A stretch of 64,000 nucleotides of DNA, taken from assembly GCF_009832865.1 (NCBI RefSeq), contig NZ_CP047130.1:2418001-2482000 (forward strand), read 5' to 3'. This document shows, one piece after another, positions 8,134-15,153 of the stretch. How positions within the stretch are numbered: position 1 is the first letter of the stretch; every line of letters starts with the position of its first letter. The notes under the pieces are model-generated. The model ran no database searches and was not told the origin of the DNA. It worked only from the letters and a program-made list of their open reading frames with translations. The stretch comes from Colwellia sp. 20A7 (lineage in GTDB: Bacteria; Pseudomonadota; Gammaproteobacteria; Enterobacterales; Alteromonadaceae). The translations under genes were made by a program, and so were the position numbers.

Positions 8134-9123
8134 TTATTTTTTTATTGCCATTAATATTTCAAGTGCGTGGTGGCGTTTATCACTGTCGTATAAGTCATTG
8201 GTGAATATAAATTCATCCACTTTAAGCTCTTCAACAATAGCTTCTAATTTACTTTTTATCGTCTCAGGGCTGCCAATAACACTTAATGCTAAAAAGTTAT
8301 CAACTTGCGCTTTTTCTTGTAGGCTCCATTTCCCATCCATATTTTCAACGGGTGCTTGTAGCCACAACTCTTGACCTCGCATAAGGGCAAGTACACGTTG
8401 CTTTGATGTGCTTGACAGGTATTGAGCCTCTTCATCTGTATCGGCTGCAACCACCGGTAATGCCAACATAAAGTATGGTTTTTTTAGTGTGGCTGACGGT
8501 GTAAATTCTCTTCTATATAATGCAACCGCTTCTTGTAAGAAGTGTGGCGCAAAGTGTCCTGCAAATACATAAGGTAAGCCTTTTTTAGCCGCCAGTTGCG
8601 CACTAAATAAACTAGATCCTAATAACCAAATAGGTACATTGGTATTTTCACCGGGAATTGCGCGTACCGGATGCGTACCATCGTAAGGACCTAATAGCTT
8701 TTGTAGCTCTTGTACTTCTTCTGGAAATCTTTCAGCACGGCGCATATCACTGTTTAATGCATGGCTAGTAACCTGGTCGCTACCGGGCGCTCGGCCAAGG
8801 CCTAAATCTATTCGGTTTGGGTATAAGCTTTCCAGTGTGCCAAACTGTTCAGCGACGACTAAGGTGGAGTGATTTGGTAGCATAATCCCACCTGAACCTA
8901 CACGTATACGTTTGGTTTTTCCTGCAATATGGCCAACTAATATAGATGTGGCCGCGCAGATTATACCGGGCATATTATGGTGCTCAGCTAACCAAAAACG
9001 ATTGAAGCCAAGTTCATCCGCCTTTTGTGCATATTGGGTACTTTTGTTTATGGTTTCAGATACGGTCGACCCTTTTTGCATGGGGGCAAGTTCTAATAAT
9101 GAAAAAGGAATGTTTGATAACAA
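8134..9123 (-). CDS. LLM-class flavin-dependent oxidoreductase (luciferase-like)
   Basis: A 329-residue protein of the bacterial luciferase-like monooxygenase superfamily, YhbW/alkanal-monooxygenase-like subgroup. The N-terminal FSLLELAP, GFNRFWLAEHHNMPG near residues 39-53, IRVGSGGIMLPNHS and RIDLGLGRAPGSD are family hallmarks of the FMN-binding TIM barrel. These enzymes use reduced flavin and oxygen on small substrates; this one's substrate is unknown. The start is TTG at 9123, supported by AAGAGG seven to eight bases upstream. It is the only chromosomal-type gene in the cassette zone on the minus strand and has its own palindromic upstream region. It may be a non-cassette gene or an inverted cassette. 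Confidence 0.88.
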   Translation of the reverse strand: MLSNIPFSLLELAPMQKGSTVSETINKSTQYAQKADELGFNRFWLAEHHNMPGIICAATSILVGHIAGKTKRIRVGSGGIMLPNHSTLVVAEQFGTLESLYPNRIDLGLGRAPGSDQVTSHALNSDMRRAERFPEEVQELQKLLGPYDGTHPVRAIPGENTNVPIWLLGSSLFSAQLAAKKGLPYVFAGHFAPHFLQEAVALYRREFTPSATLKKPYFMLALPVVAADTDEEAQYLSSTSKQRVLALMRGQELWLQAPVENMDGKWSLQEKAQVDNFLALSVIGSPETIKSKLEAIVEELKVDEFIFTNDLYDSDKRHHALEILMAIKK

Positions 9124-9163
9124 AATAGCACCTCTTAACTAATACAAATGAGTATAAATACAT

Positions 9164-9179
9164 TTATGCATATGCATAA
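9164..9179. promoter_or_regulatory. 16-bp perfect palindrome upstream of the luciferase-like gene
   Basis: TTATGCATATGCATAA lies about 40 bp upstream of the minus-strand start at 9123. Perfect dyad symmetry in a promoter position suggests an operator for a dimeric repressor. No regulator gene is adjacent and no known consensus is recognised. Confidence 0.4.
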
Positions 9180-9346
9180 CTAGATATGCTTATATATGGC
9201 TCTGCTTAGTAGATAATTCAAGGTGTTTTAAGTACAAAGTTGTGAGCAATGAACTTAGTAAGCTGAGATGTTTTTTCAATTATTTTATCGTTAGGTTATT
9301 AGGGTTAACGTTTGTGATATCTGACTTATTAGTAATCAAAGCTTGG

Positions 9347-10103
9347 GTGTCCGATAATTTTTTGATAATTTTTCTTTTCACTACAATATTATTCATTTCG
9401 GTTAGTGTAAATGCAGTTCCTGCGAAAAAAAGTACTGATTATTGCATCAAACATGATTGATATGGGTGATGCTGAAAAGCATGATGCGCGAAATAACTTA
9501 TGGGAAGTAGCGCCGCCTTACCATATTTTTGTGAGTCATGGTTTCGAGGTTGACTTTGTTTCACCTAATGGAGGAAAAGTTGAATTCATGATGGATCCTC
9601 TAGGTATCAGTAGTTACACCATTAAATATGAAGGTTTCATGGACAAAGCAAACAACACTTTTACCCCAAGGACAATTGAACCGAGTAATTATTGGGGAGT
9701 TTATATTGGTGGTGATTACGGCCCTTTATTTGATGTTGCTAATAATAAAGAATTACAGTCAATTATTGCAAAAATATATGAATCAGGTGGTATTCTTGGT
9801 GGCGGCGGACATGGCGCTGGTGCTTTTGCTAATGTTGTTTTATCTACGGGGGAGTTTCTTGTCAAGGGTAAGAAAATTGCTGGTTTTCCAAACTCAACAG
9901 AAAAATCTAAATCATGGGCAAAACAAGGATCTCTATTACCATTTCTTGTTGAAAGTCAGTTAAATAAAAATGGTGCAATTGCACAAAACAAACATACTTT
10001 AAAAGACAAACACGAAGTTGTTATCGATCAGCGAATTGTTTCAACAATGTTTTTACCTTCGGCAGCTATTGTTGCAAAAGAAATGATAATATTAAACAAG
10101 TAG
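9347..10103 (+). pseudogene. DJ-1/PfpI-family protein, frameshifted in an A7 run
   Basis: The frame from 9411 to 10103 encodes the DJ-1/PfpI core (KVLIIASNMIDMGD, HGFEVDFVSPNGG, YWGVYIGGDYGP). Its ATG lacks a ribosome site and the core starts at once. The other frame upstream (GTG at 9347) encodes a signal-peptide-like stretch, LIIFLFTTILFISVSVNA, that runs into VPAKK. Losing one A from the AAAAAAA run at 9425-9431 joins them as NAVPAKKVLIIASN. The nucleophile elbow usually reads CHG but here reads GGGGHGAG, so the catalytic cysteine is replaced by glycine. It is an exported DJ-1-like protein now out of frame, unless slippage rescues it or the read has an error. Confidence 0.7.
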
Positions 10104-10144
10104 CAATGGCACTTAACAATATTTTTTCAGGTTGGAGTATCCAA

Positions 10145-10525
10145 ATGGCCCAAGGCAACAATAAGAAATTACTAACCAAAAGAGTTCGTAAAGGAGATAA
10201 GGGCTATCCCATAGCAACGATAGCTTTTTATGGACCAAACAATGATCTTGCAACAAAAGCAGTATGCGCAATCATAATACAAGAAGGTGCGGAAACAGAT
10301 CTGATGAAAAAATGGTTTTCTTCATCAGACTTGAGAAAGTCAGAACTGGTTATGAGTGAAATTTTGAACTTTATTCATGAAAACGGAGCAAAATCCGTGA
10401 GTATGATCCAAGAAGTAATAGGTTGCCCTCACGAAGAAGGGATCGATTATCCAGAAGGTAACTATTGTCCTGAATGCAACTATTGGAAAGGCCGTGATAG
10501 ATTTAGTGGCGAGATGGTACATTAA
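10145..10525 (+). CDS. Conserved hypothetical protein with C-terminal CPxC motif
   Basis: A 126-residue protein starting at ATG 10145, preferred because GGAG at 10134-10137 lies seven bases upstream. ATG 10106 in the same frame would add 13 residues. The first part reads MAQGNNKKLLTKRVRKGDKG, then YPIATIAFYGPNNDLATKAV. The end has CPHEEGIDYPEGNYCPECNYW, with three cysteines and a histidine that could bind zinc. I do not recognise the family and claim no function. It follows the DJ-1-like gene by 41 bp with no attC between, and precedes the membrane protein at 10557 by 31 bp. Confidence 0.6.
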   Translation: MAQGNNKKLLTKRVRKGDKGYPIATIAFYGPNNDLATKAVCAIIIQEGAETDLMKKWFSSSDLRKSELVMSEILNFIHENGAKSVSMIQEVIGCPHEEGIDYPEGNYCPECNYWKGRDRFSGEMVH

Positions 10526-10556
10526 AAGTTTAGTACGAAATTAAACAAGGACAAAA

Positions 10557-11012
10557 ATGGAGCTCCCATTGAAGTTTAGTTTTAAATCAAAGTTATTAAT
10601 TAGTGCCGGTTTTATTGCCGCTACTTCTGCGATATGGCACCTACTCTGTATCTGGGGTGGTCCTAGTTGGTTTACTTTCGCGCGAGCACCTCAACAAATT
10701 ATTGATTCCTCACAGCAAGGAACTTTACTTGCCCCAATTGGTACAGTCGTAGTCGCTGGATTAATGCTTTCATGCACTGTTTTTGCTTTTTCCGCAGTTG
10801 GCTTAATTCGCAAAATACCTTTAGTTACACCAGCGTTAATGACTATTGCTTTTCTTTGCACATTACGTGGTTTAATCGCTATACCTACATTTACTAATCC
10901 TACAGGCTTAGATCTTTGGCAAGTTATTGCTAGTACAGTTTGGTTTTATGTTGGTATTTGTTTTATCGCCGGTAGTATAGAACAATATAGGCTTGGTAAA
11001 TCAGCAACATAA
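10557..11012 (+). CDS. Small integral membrane protein, four predicted TM segments
   Basis: A 151-residue hydrophobic protein with likely membrane spans around residues 12-32 (LLISAGFIAATSAIWHLLCI), 58-80, 90-108 and 120-142. A short conserved-looking motif, WGGPSWFTFARAPQ, follows the first span. An AAGGA ribosome site sits at about 10549. I recognise the general type, a conserved bacterial membrane protein of unknown function, but no specific family. It is in a plus-strand run with the preceding hypothetical gene and the broken VanZ-like gene, without attC sites between them. Confidence 0.6.
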   Translation: MELPLKFSFKSKLLISAGFIAATSAIWHLLCIWGGPSWFTFARAPQQIIDSSQQGTLLAPIGTVVVAGLMLSCTVFAFSAVGLIRKIPLVTPALMTIAFLCTLRGLIAIPTFTNPTGLDLWQVIASTVWFYVGICFIAGSIEQYRLGKSAT

Positions 11013-11039
11013 CAATAATTTTACAATTAAGAAAAATTT

Positions 11040-11420
11040 ATGCATAAGTTAATCTCTATTATATCAGTCGTTTTTTTAATGTTTATCACGTGGATAATAT
11101 ATTTAGCTAATACCGCACAAAACAGCATTTTTTTTTAGCTGGTTGCTCGTATTCCTTATGGCGACAAATTAGGACATTTCTGCTTATTTGGCTTACTAAC
11201 ATTAGGGGTTAACTTTGTTTTTAAACTTAAGTCATATACATTAATTTCATTGAACATTTATGTTGGTTCAACCGTGGTTTTCTTCTTCGTGTTACTTGAA
11301 GAATTAAGTCAGTACTTTATACCTAGCAGGACACTAGACATTACGGATTTACTGGCTGGTATTCTAGGTATTATTACTTTTAGCCTTGTAACAAAGTTTA
11401 TTAGTAAACACCTCGAATAG
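11040..11420 (+). pseudogene. VanZ-like membrane protein with in-frame amber codon
   Basis: Starts at ATG 11040 (MHKLISIISVVFLMF) and continues in one frame to TAG at 11418-11420, but TAG at 11136-11138 interrupts it. After the stop the frame shows the VanZ hallmark IPYGDKLGHFCLFGLLTLG, then EELSQYFIPSRTLDITDLLAG, the conserved acidic C-terminal motif. Both parts are in the same frame, so this is a nonsense change, for example CAG to TAG, beside a nine-T run. Intact length would be 126 residues with about four membrane segments. VanZ-like proteins are linked to glycopeptide tolerance in one case; most have no known role. It may be expressed only by readthrough. Confidence 0.72.
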
Positions 11421-11422
11421 AA

Positions 11423-11510
11423 AATTAACCGTAAAAAATTATAGTTGGCTTTTATTTGATTTTTCAAACATTATAGTTAACAGTAATGTTCGCTTATATA
11501 AGCGTTATAT
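11423..11510 (+). repeat. attC-like site 4, degenerate
   Basis: Between the VanZ-like remnant and the lipoprotein gene. Left box AATTAAC (11423-11429) and right box AGCGTTATAT (11501-11510). The inner AGTTGGCT and CAAACATTATAGTTAAC segments line up with AGTTGGCT and CAACATTTTAGCCAAC of site 2. Pairing is weaker than in sites 1 and 2. Confidence 0.55.
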
Positions 11511-11529
11511 ATACAAGGAGTATCAAGCA

Positions 11530-11811
11530 TTGTTTAATAAATTAATTCCTATTTCGCTGATCGTTTTATTATCAGCTTGTGGTGCAACTCAACCACCACC
11601 TTATCAAAAAGATAGAGCGCCTGAAGATAGAGATCAATATAGTGGTGCGCAAGGTATGTCACAATATCAAAAAGATCAAAGCTACCTAGTTAAAAAAGAG
11701 TTATCTGATAAATGTACTACAGCTAAAATTGACTTAGCAATTGCAAAATCAGATAAAAATACCAGCGACATTGAAAAACAAAATGCACTAATTAGCAGCT
11801 CGTGTATATAA
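11530..11811 (+). CDS. Small lipoprotein, cassette cargo
   Basis: A 93-residue protein starting at TTG 11530 with AAGGAG at 11514-11519. The signal sequence ends in the lipobox LLSAC, so Cys17 would be lipidated and the protein anchored to a membrane. The mature part begins GATQPPPYQKDRAPEDRDQY, is hydrophilic, contains the repeat QYQKDQ and PYQKDR, and has two late cysteines (DKCTTA and SSSCI). Function is unknown. The stop codon lies inside the following attC-like site, the tight packing typical of integron cassettes. Confidence 0.7.
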   Translation: MFNKLIPISLIVLLSACGATQPPPYQKDRAPEDRDQYSGAQGMSQYQKDQSYLVKKELSDKCTTAKIDLAIAKSDKNTSDIEKQNALISSSCI

Positions 11812-11847
11812 CCAGTAATATATTGTTTGTTAGGTATGCGTTATATA
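11805..11847 (+). repeat. attC-like site 5, short
   Basis: A compact site bounded by exact inverted boxes TATATAAC (11805-11812) and GTTATATA (11840-11847), the right one inside GCGTTATATA. It overlaps the stop codon of the lipoprotein gene. It is short for an attC and lacks the TTTCGTCC centre. Confidence 0.5.
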
Positions 11848-11870
11848 GAAATCACAAATAAGGATAGATG

Positions 11871-12083
11871 ATGAGTCGAACTAAAGTTTTCAAAACTTTA
11901 AGTTTTGTTATCGGGTTAGCAATGTTACTAGCAAGTATCATGGTGTTTTTGGGCTTCTCCCCTTTTTCGGATACAAGTAATATTGGAATAACGGGATCTT
12001 CTTTAGTTGGTGCATATTTTATATTTTATGCACTAACAGGAAAAACAGATGTATTAAATTACTTTAAAGCAAATCAAGTTTAG
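11871..12083 (+). CDS. Small membrane protein, cassette cargo
   Basis: A 70-residue protein starting at ATG 11871, preferred because AGGA at 11861-11864 is six bases upstream. ATG 11868 would add one Met. Two predicted membrane spans: LSFVIGLAMLLASIMVFLGF near residues 10-29 and GSSLVGAYFIFYALTG near 40-56. No family is recognised. It lies between attC-like sites 5 and 6, so it is a single-gene cassette. Confidence 0.6.
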   Translation: MSRTKVFKTLSFVIGLAMLLASIMVFLGFSPFSDTSNIGITGSSLVGAYFIFYALTGKTDVLNYFKANQV

Positions 12084-12120
12084 TCATTACCTATTAAAAA
12101 TAAAAATAGTTAAAACAAGA

Positions 12121-12198
12121 CTAACAACTGCTGGATTTTGATCCGGTGTTGTTTATTTCAGCAAACTATCTTTCGTCCTTTAATCTGTAGTTAGTTAC
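12121..12198 (+). repeat. attC-like site 6
   Basis: Left box CTAACAACT (12121-12129) and right box AGTTAGTTAC (12189-12198). TGCTG at 12129-12133 and CAGCA at 12159-12163 form the inner stem. The segment TTTCGTCCTTTAATCTG carries the TTTCGTCC centre found in site 2. Confidence 0.55.
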
Positions 12199-12210
12199 AG
12201 TGAGTGTAAA

Positions 12211-12558
12211 ATGTCATTTCAAAATAAATTAGAAGCTGCACAAAAAGAGCTTAATGAAGCCAATATATGGAAATCTAATCATACCCCTCCGATTGTTGTA
12301 TTGTTAAGGAAACTTGGCTTTAATATTCGTCCCTTCCATTATTGTTCATTCAAAAGTAATTTTATTACAGCCTCGTTATGGTTTGGTATTATTTGGGGGA
12401 TTATTATGTGGTTTACCTCTTGGAAAAATGACCACATGCCTATTCAAATTGCTATATTTACAAGTTTACTTGCAGGTGTAGTCTTTGGGTTATTCATGTC
12501 GCTATATTACAAACGTAGTGCAAAGAAAAACAACTTGAGTGATTGGCATGCATTGTAG
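12211..12558 (+). CDS. DUF6404-like small membrane protein, cassette cargo
   Basis: A 115-residue protein. A charged N-terminal helix (KLEAAQKELNEANIWKSN) is followed by PPIVVLLRKLGFNIRPFHY, then two membrane spans (ASLWFGIIWGIIMWF and QIAIFTSLLAGVVFGLFMSL) and a short basic tail. The N-terminal helix, PP-LLRKLGF and WGIIMWF resemble the DUF6404 family as I recall it, a group seen in marine integron cassettes; this assignment is moderate. The ATG at 12211 has a weak ribosome site. The gene ends at the start of another attC-like remnant and is the last cassette before the tRNA-Ser locus. Confidence 0.62.
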   Translation: MSFQNKLEAAQKELNEANIWKSNHTPPIVVLLRKLGFNIRPFHYCSFKSNFITASLWFGIIWGIIMWFTSWKNDHMPIQIAIFTSLLAGVVFGLFMSLYYKRSAKKNNLSDWHAL

Positions 12559-12592
12559 CTAACAACCCGAAAAACGAAAAAAACGTTATAAA
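12557..12592 (+). repeat. attC-like remnant 7 at the array end
   Basis: GCTAACAAC immediately after the DUF6404-like stop and ACGTTATAAAC 20 bases later resemble attC left and right boxes, but the central palindrome is missing. This marks the probable right end of the cassette array. Confidence 0.35.
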
Positions 12593-12614
12593 CCCTAATA
12601 CCACTTTAATGAGT

Positions 12615-12660
12615 ATTACAAAGCAAAAACCCGCTAACCTTTCGATTAGCGCCTTCTCTA
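12615..12660. terminator. Degenerate tRNA-type terminator
   Basis: AAAACCCGCTAACCTTTCGATTAGCG is a decayed copy of the stem at 12871-12906 behind the intact tRNA-Ser (13-base AAACCCGTTAATC-type arms). It supports duplication of the tRNA 3' end together with its terminator. Confidence 0.45.
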
Positions 12661-12664
12661 AATG

Positions 12665-12719
12665 TGGCGGTGAGATAGAAATTTGAACTCTACTCGAAGG
12701 TGCAGCGCTACAAACCACG
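12665..12719 (-). pseudogene. tRNA-Ser 3' fragment, copy A
   Basis: On the minus strand it encodes TCTCACCGCCA (acceptor 3' side with CCA), a T arm with TTCAAAT and a variable-arm-like segment, matching the intact tRNA-Ser at 12912-13002. It stops before the anticodon arm. One T-arm base differs. Confidence 0.75.
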
Positions 12720-12739
12720 GGGTTGTATTTAACAAACTT

Positions 12740-12782
12740 TAGATGAAAAAAAACCGCGACTAGTTAAAGTTGCGGTTTCTTA
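12740..12782 (-). terminator. Terminator hairpin between tRNA-Ser fragments
   Basis: AAAAAAAACCGCGACTAG pairs with AGTTGCGGTTTCTT across a short loop, with A-rich and T-rich flanks. It lies downstream of fragment B on the minus strand. Confidence 0.5.
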
Positions 12783-12787
12783 GAATG

Positions 12788-12842
12788 TGGCGGTGAAATA
12801 GAGATTTGAACTCTACTCGAAGGTCTAACGCTACAAACCCCA
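12788..12842 (-). pseudogene. tRNA-Ser 3' fragment, copy B
   Basis: The second partial copy, offset 123 bp from copy A and 124 bp from the intact gene. It has the acceptor 3' side with CCA (one change, TTTCACC), the T arm and the same non-native variable arm as copy A (ACTCGAAGGT). There is no anticodon arm. Confidence 0.75.
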
Positions 12843-12870
12843 ATACCGATTTAACAAGACCTAGAAAGCA

Positions 12871-12906
12871 AAAAACCCGTTAATCTTTCGATTAACGGGT
12901 TTTTCT
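12871..12906 (-). terminator. Rho-independent terminator of tRNA-Ser
   Basis: AAAAAACCCGTTAATC and GATTAACGGGTTTTT form a near-perfect stem with a T-run on the minus strand, directly downstream of the tRNA-Ser 3' end. Confidence 0.85.
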
Positions 12907-12911
12907 AAATG

Positions 12912-13002
12912 TGGCGGTGAGATAGAGATTTGAACTCTAGAAGGGCTACAAACCCTTGCCGGTTTTCAAGACCGGTGCTTTCGACCACTCAGCCATCTCA
13001 CC
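12912..13002 (-). tRNA. tRNA-Ser(UGA)
   Basis: On the minus strand the gene starts GGTGAGATGGCTGAGTGG and ends TCTCACCGCCA. The 7-bp acceptor stem pairs and CCA is encoded. The anticodon loop CTTGAAA between CCGGT and ACCGG gives anticodon TGA. The long variable arm AAGGGTTTGTAGCCCTT is the class II serine feature, and the T arm carries GTTCAAATC. It reads UCA/UCG-type serine codons. Two 3'-end fragments of the same gene lie immediately downstream, next to the end of the cassette array. Confidence 0.97.
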
Positions 13003-13100
13003 AATAGTTTTAACAATCAATATTGCTAAAAAGTCGAGACGTATTCTAAGCGCTATCCATATCATTGTAAAGGATTAATTAGCATTTTATTAAAAATAAA

Positions 13101-13481
13101 TTACTTTATAAAATCTAAATGCTCTTGATAGAAGTCTCCTAAGATTGGAACTCTTATCGTATGGCCTTGCACAACATGATAAACAGCATATATCCAAACA
13201 AGTAAAACAACTACATTTAGCAACCAACCAATAAGTGGGATTAACGCGAGTAATGCCCCTGTAATGATAAGCCCTAAGGACTGGCGTAAATGAAAACTAA
13301 TGAAGTTTGACTTGTGGCTGCCATGTAAAACAATAGCGGCTAACCAACCTAATAAGGTGATATAACTCAATATTGCAAAAGCCTTTGCCATTGTAGGAAC
13401 ATCGTCATTGGAAGATGCATAATAATTATTGGTATTAGAGGTAACCTGTTGCTTAGATTTTTCCATTGATTGATACTGCAT
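13101..13481 (-). CDS. DUF4870 (Tic20-like) membrane protein
   Basis: A 126-residue protein. ATG 13481 is preferred because GGAG sits about eight bases upstream; a GTG 33 bases earlier is in frame. After a polar N-terminus (MQYQSMEKSKQQ and a run of Asn/Tyr) come three membrane spans: FAILSYITLLGWLAAIVL, LGLIITGALLALIPLIGWLL and VVVLLVWIYAVYHVV. The HLRQSLGL motif after the first span is characteristic of DUF4870/Tic20-like proteins. The function of the bacterial family is unknown. It is a single gene between the tRNA-Ser locus and aroG. Confidence 0.82.
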   Translation of the reverse strand: MQYQSMEKSKQQVTSNTNNYYASSNDDVPTMAKAFAILSYITLLGWLAAIVLHGSHKSNFISFHLRQSLGLIITGALLALIPLIGWLLNVVVLLVWIYAVYHVVQGHTIRVPILGDFYQEHLDFIK

Positions 13482-13906
13482 AAATTGACACTCCGTCTTT
13501 ATTATCGTAATCACTATCTATTAACTTATTACATACTCTCTTACTCAATATAGAGATCTCTCCCCTACTTAACAATCATTTAATTAGAACAATATTGCAT
13601 ATTGACTCTAATCGATTAAAAATCAAACGAAATTATTTTTCATCTTTATTATCGTTGTTTAAAAACAAGATTATCACATTGATTTTTCATCATTTATGCT
13701 ACGCCGCTATTATCTACAGCCTTATATTTTTAATGCATAAATTTATAAAAGCATAGTAAATTCAATAAATTACTATGCTGTTTAAGGCATAAAAAAAGTC
13801 TACTTAAATAATTAATTTAAGTAGACTTTGTAGCATATTAAAATACTTTTTTAATAGCTTAGCTTTTTATAATAGCGGGTTCGATCAAAAGTTAAATTGA
13901 CATTAA
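13482..13906. other. Intergenic region with two hairpins
   Basis: No gene is seen. Besides the strong terminator at 13795-13829, a 9-bp stem GCATAGTAA/TTACTATGC lies at 13751-13778. The remaining AT-rich sequence presumably contains the promoter of the DUF4870 gene. Confidence 0.5.
13795..13829 (-). terminator. Rho-independent terminator of aroG
   Basis: A 15-bp perfect stem, AAAGTCTACTTAAAT and its complement, with a 5-base loop, followed on the minus strand by a T-run. It is about 80 bp after the aroG stop. Confidence 0.88.
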
Positions 13907-14959
13907 CTACACAGATCTTCTGGTAATAACTGCGTCACTTAACTGCGCTAATAACGTTTCAGTATCATCCCAGCCAATACATGCGTCAGTAATACTTTGT
14001 CCGTAAACCTCAGCTTTACCATTTACAAGCTTTTGGTTACCTTCAACTAAGTGACTTTCAACCATAACACCAAAAACATTTTGATTACCTTGGCTAATTT
14101 GCTCACTTACATCGGTTGAAACTAACATTTGATTTTCAAATTTCTTATTTGAATTCGCATGGCTAAAATCAATCATTATTTTAGTGTTCAAACCAGAACT
14201 ATCTAACTCTTCAGTGACTTCTTTCACACTTTGCGCATCGTAGTTGGTACTTTTGCCACCACGTAAAATAATATGACAATCACTATTACCTGTTGTTTCA
14301 ACAATTGCCGCATTGCCAAACTTAGTAACAGATAAAAAGTGATGTGAAGCTGCCGCTGAGCCAATTGCATCAATAGCAATTCGGATTGTACCGTCAGTAC
14401 CATTTTTAAAACCTACGGGACATGAAAGGCCAGAAGCGAGTTCGCGATGCACTTGTGATTCAGTAGTACGAGCACCAATAGCGCCCCAACACATTAAATC
14501 AGCCATATATTGTGGCGTAATCATATCTAAAAACTCACCTGCTGTTGGTAAGCCTAGTTCATTGATATCCAGTAGTAATTTTCTGCCTAAACGAAGGCCG
14601 TCATTTAATTTGAAACTGTTATCCATGTATGGGTCATTGATTAAACCTTTCCAACCAACGGTTGTTCTTGGCTTTTCAAAATAAACTCTCATTACAATTT
14701 CTAGACTATCTTGATACTTTTCACGTAGTTTCACTAATCGTTGAGCATACTCTAATGCCGCTTTAGGGTCATGAATAGAGCAAGGTCCAATAACAACAAG
14801 TAAGCGATCGTCTTTGTCATTAAAAATGTTGTGAATTGCAGCACGGCCAGAAACAACCGACTTAATTGCTTTATCTGACGCTGGAAATCGTTCTAGTAAT
14901 GCGATAGGAGGTAATAAGTCTTTGATTTTATTGATGCGCACATCGTCAGTTTGATACAT
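13907..14959 (-). CDS. aroG: 3-deoxy-7-phosphoheptulonate synthase (DAHP synthase), AroG-type
   Basis: A 350-residue class I DAHP synthase, full length. It condenses phosphoenolpyruvate and erythrose 4-phosphate in the cytosol, the first step of the shikimate pathway. Landmarks include DDRLLVVIGPCSIHDP near residues 51-66 (metal-binding cysteine), MRVYFEKPRTTVGWKGLIND, GAIGARTTESQVHRELASG, VGFKNGTDGT, MIDFSHANS and VMVESHLVEGNQ. The N-terminus (MYQTDDVRINKIKDLLPP) aligns best with the phenylalanine-sensitive AroG form of E. coli, but the regulated isozyme cannot be proved from sequence reading. It is monocistronic with a strong terminator. No clear TyrR box was seen upstream. Confidence 0.95.
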   Translation of the reverse strand: MYQTDDVRINKIKDLLPPIALLERFPASDKAIKSVVSGRAAIHNIFNDKDDRLLVVIGPCSIHDPKAALEYAQRLVKLREKYQDSLEIVMRVYFEKPRTTVGWKGLINDPYMDNSFKLNDGLRLGRKLLLDINELGLPTAGEFLDMITPQYMADLMCWGAIGARTTESQVHRELASGLSCPVGFKNGTDGTIRIAIDAIGSAAASHHFLSVTKFGNAAIVETTGNSDCHIILRGGKSTNYDAQSVKEVTEELDSSGLNTKIMIDFSHANSNKKFENQMLVSTDVSEQISQGNQNVFGVMVESHLVEGNQKLVNGKAEVYGQSITDACIGWDDTETLLAQLSDAVITRRSV

Positions 14960-15153
14960 AATATTTTCTCTTGGCTCTCTGCTAATTTAATTAGCAACTT
15001 AATTCGTTTTTATTTACGTCTAGACATCCAAATGAATAAACTAAAATATAATTTAACAGTGTTATGAGCGTAATACCAGTATATTCCCATGAAGAAAGCG
15101 ATAAAATTCGCTATAATCTTAGTTTGAAATTCTAATTTAGAGGTAGATATATA

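Noticed and set aside
9242..9460. Separate 72-residue gene
   Set aside because: Its C-terminal part is a signal peptide that continues into the DJ-1-like core once the A7 frameshift is corrected; the tail after the A run is out-of-frame noise.
7907..11040. Additional attC sites between the second IS1111-group element and the VanZ-like gene
   Set aside because: I looked for GCGTTA boxes with palindromic arms between 7907 and 11040 and found none convincing, so this stretch may not be made of simple cassettes.
12494..12718. Minus-strand ORF over the DUF6404-like gene end and tRNA fragment A
   Set aside because: It spans an attC remnant, a terminator and a tRNA fragment; no codon pattern or ribosome site supports it.
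13751..13778. Small RNA between aroG and the DUF4870 gene
   Set aside because: The hairpin lacks a promoter and T-run of its own; it is reported only as part of the intergenic region.
14960..15153. TyrR or TrpR box or aromatic attenuator upstream of aroG
   Set aside because: No TGTAAA-N6-TTTACA or trp operator-like palindrome and no Phe/Tyr/Trp-rich leader peptide were seen.
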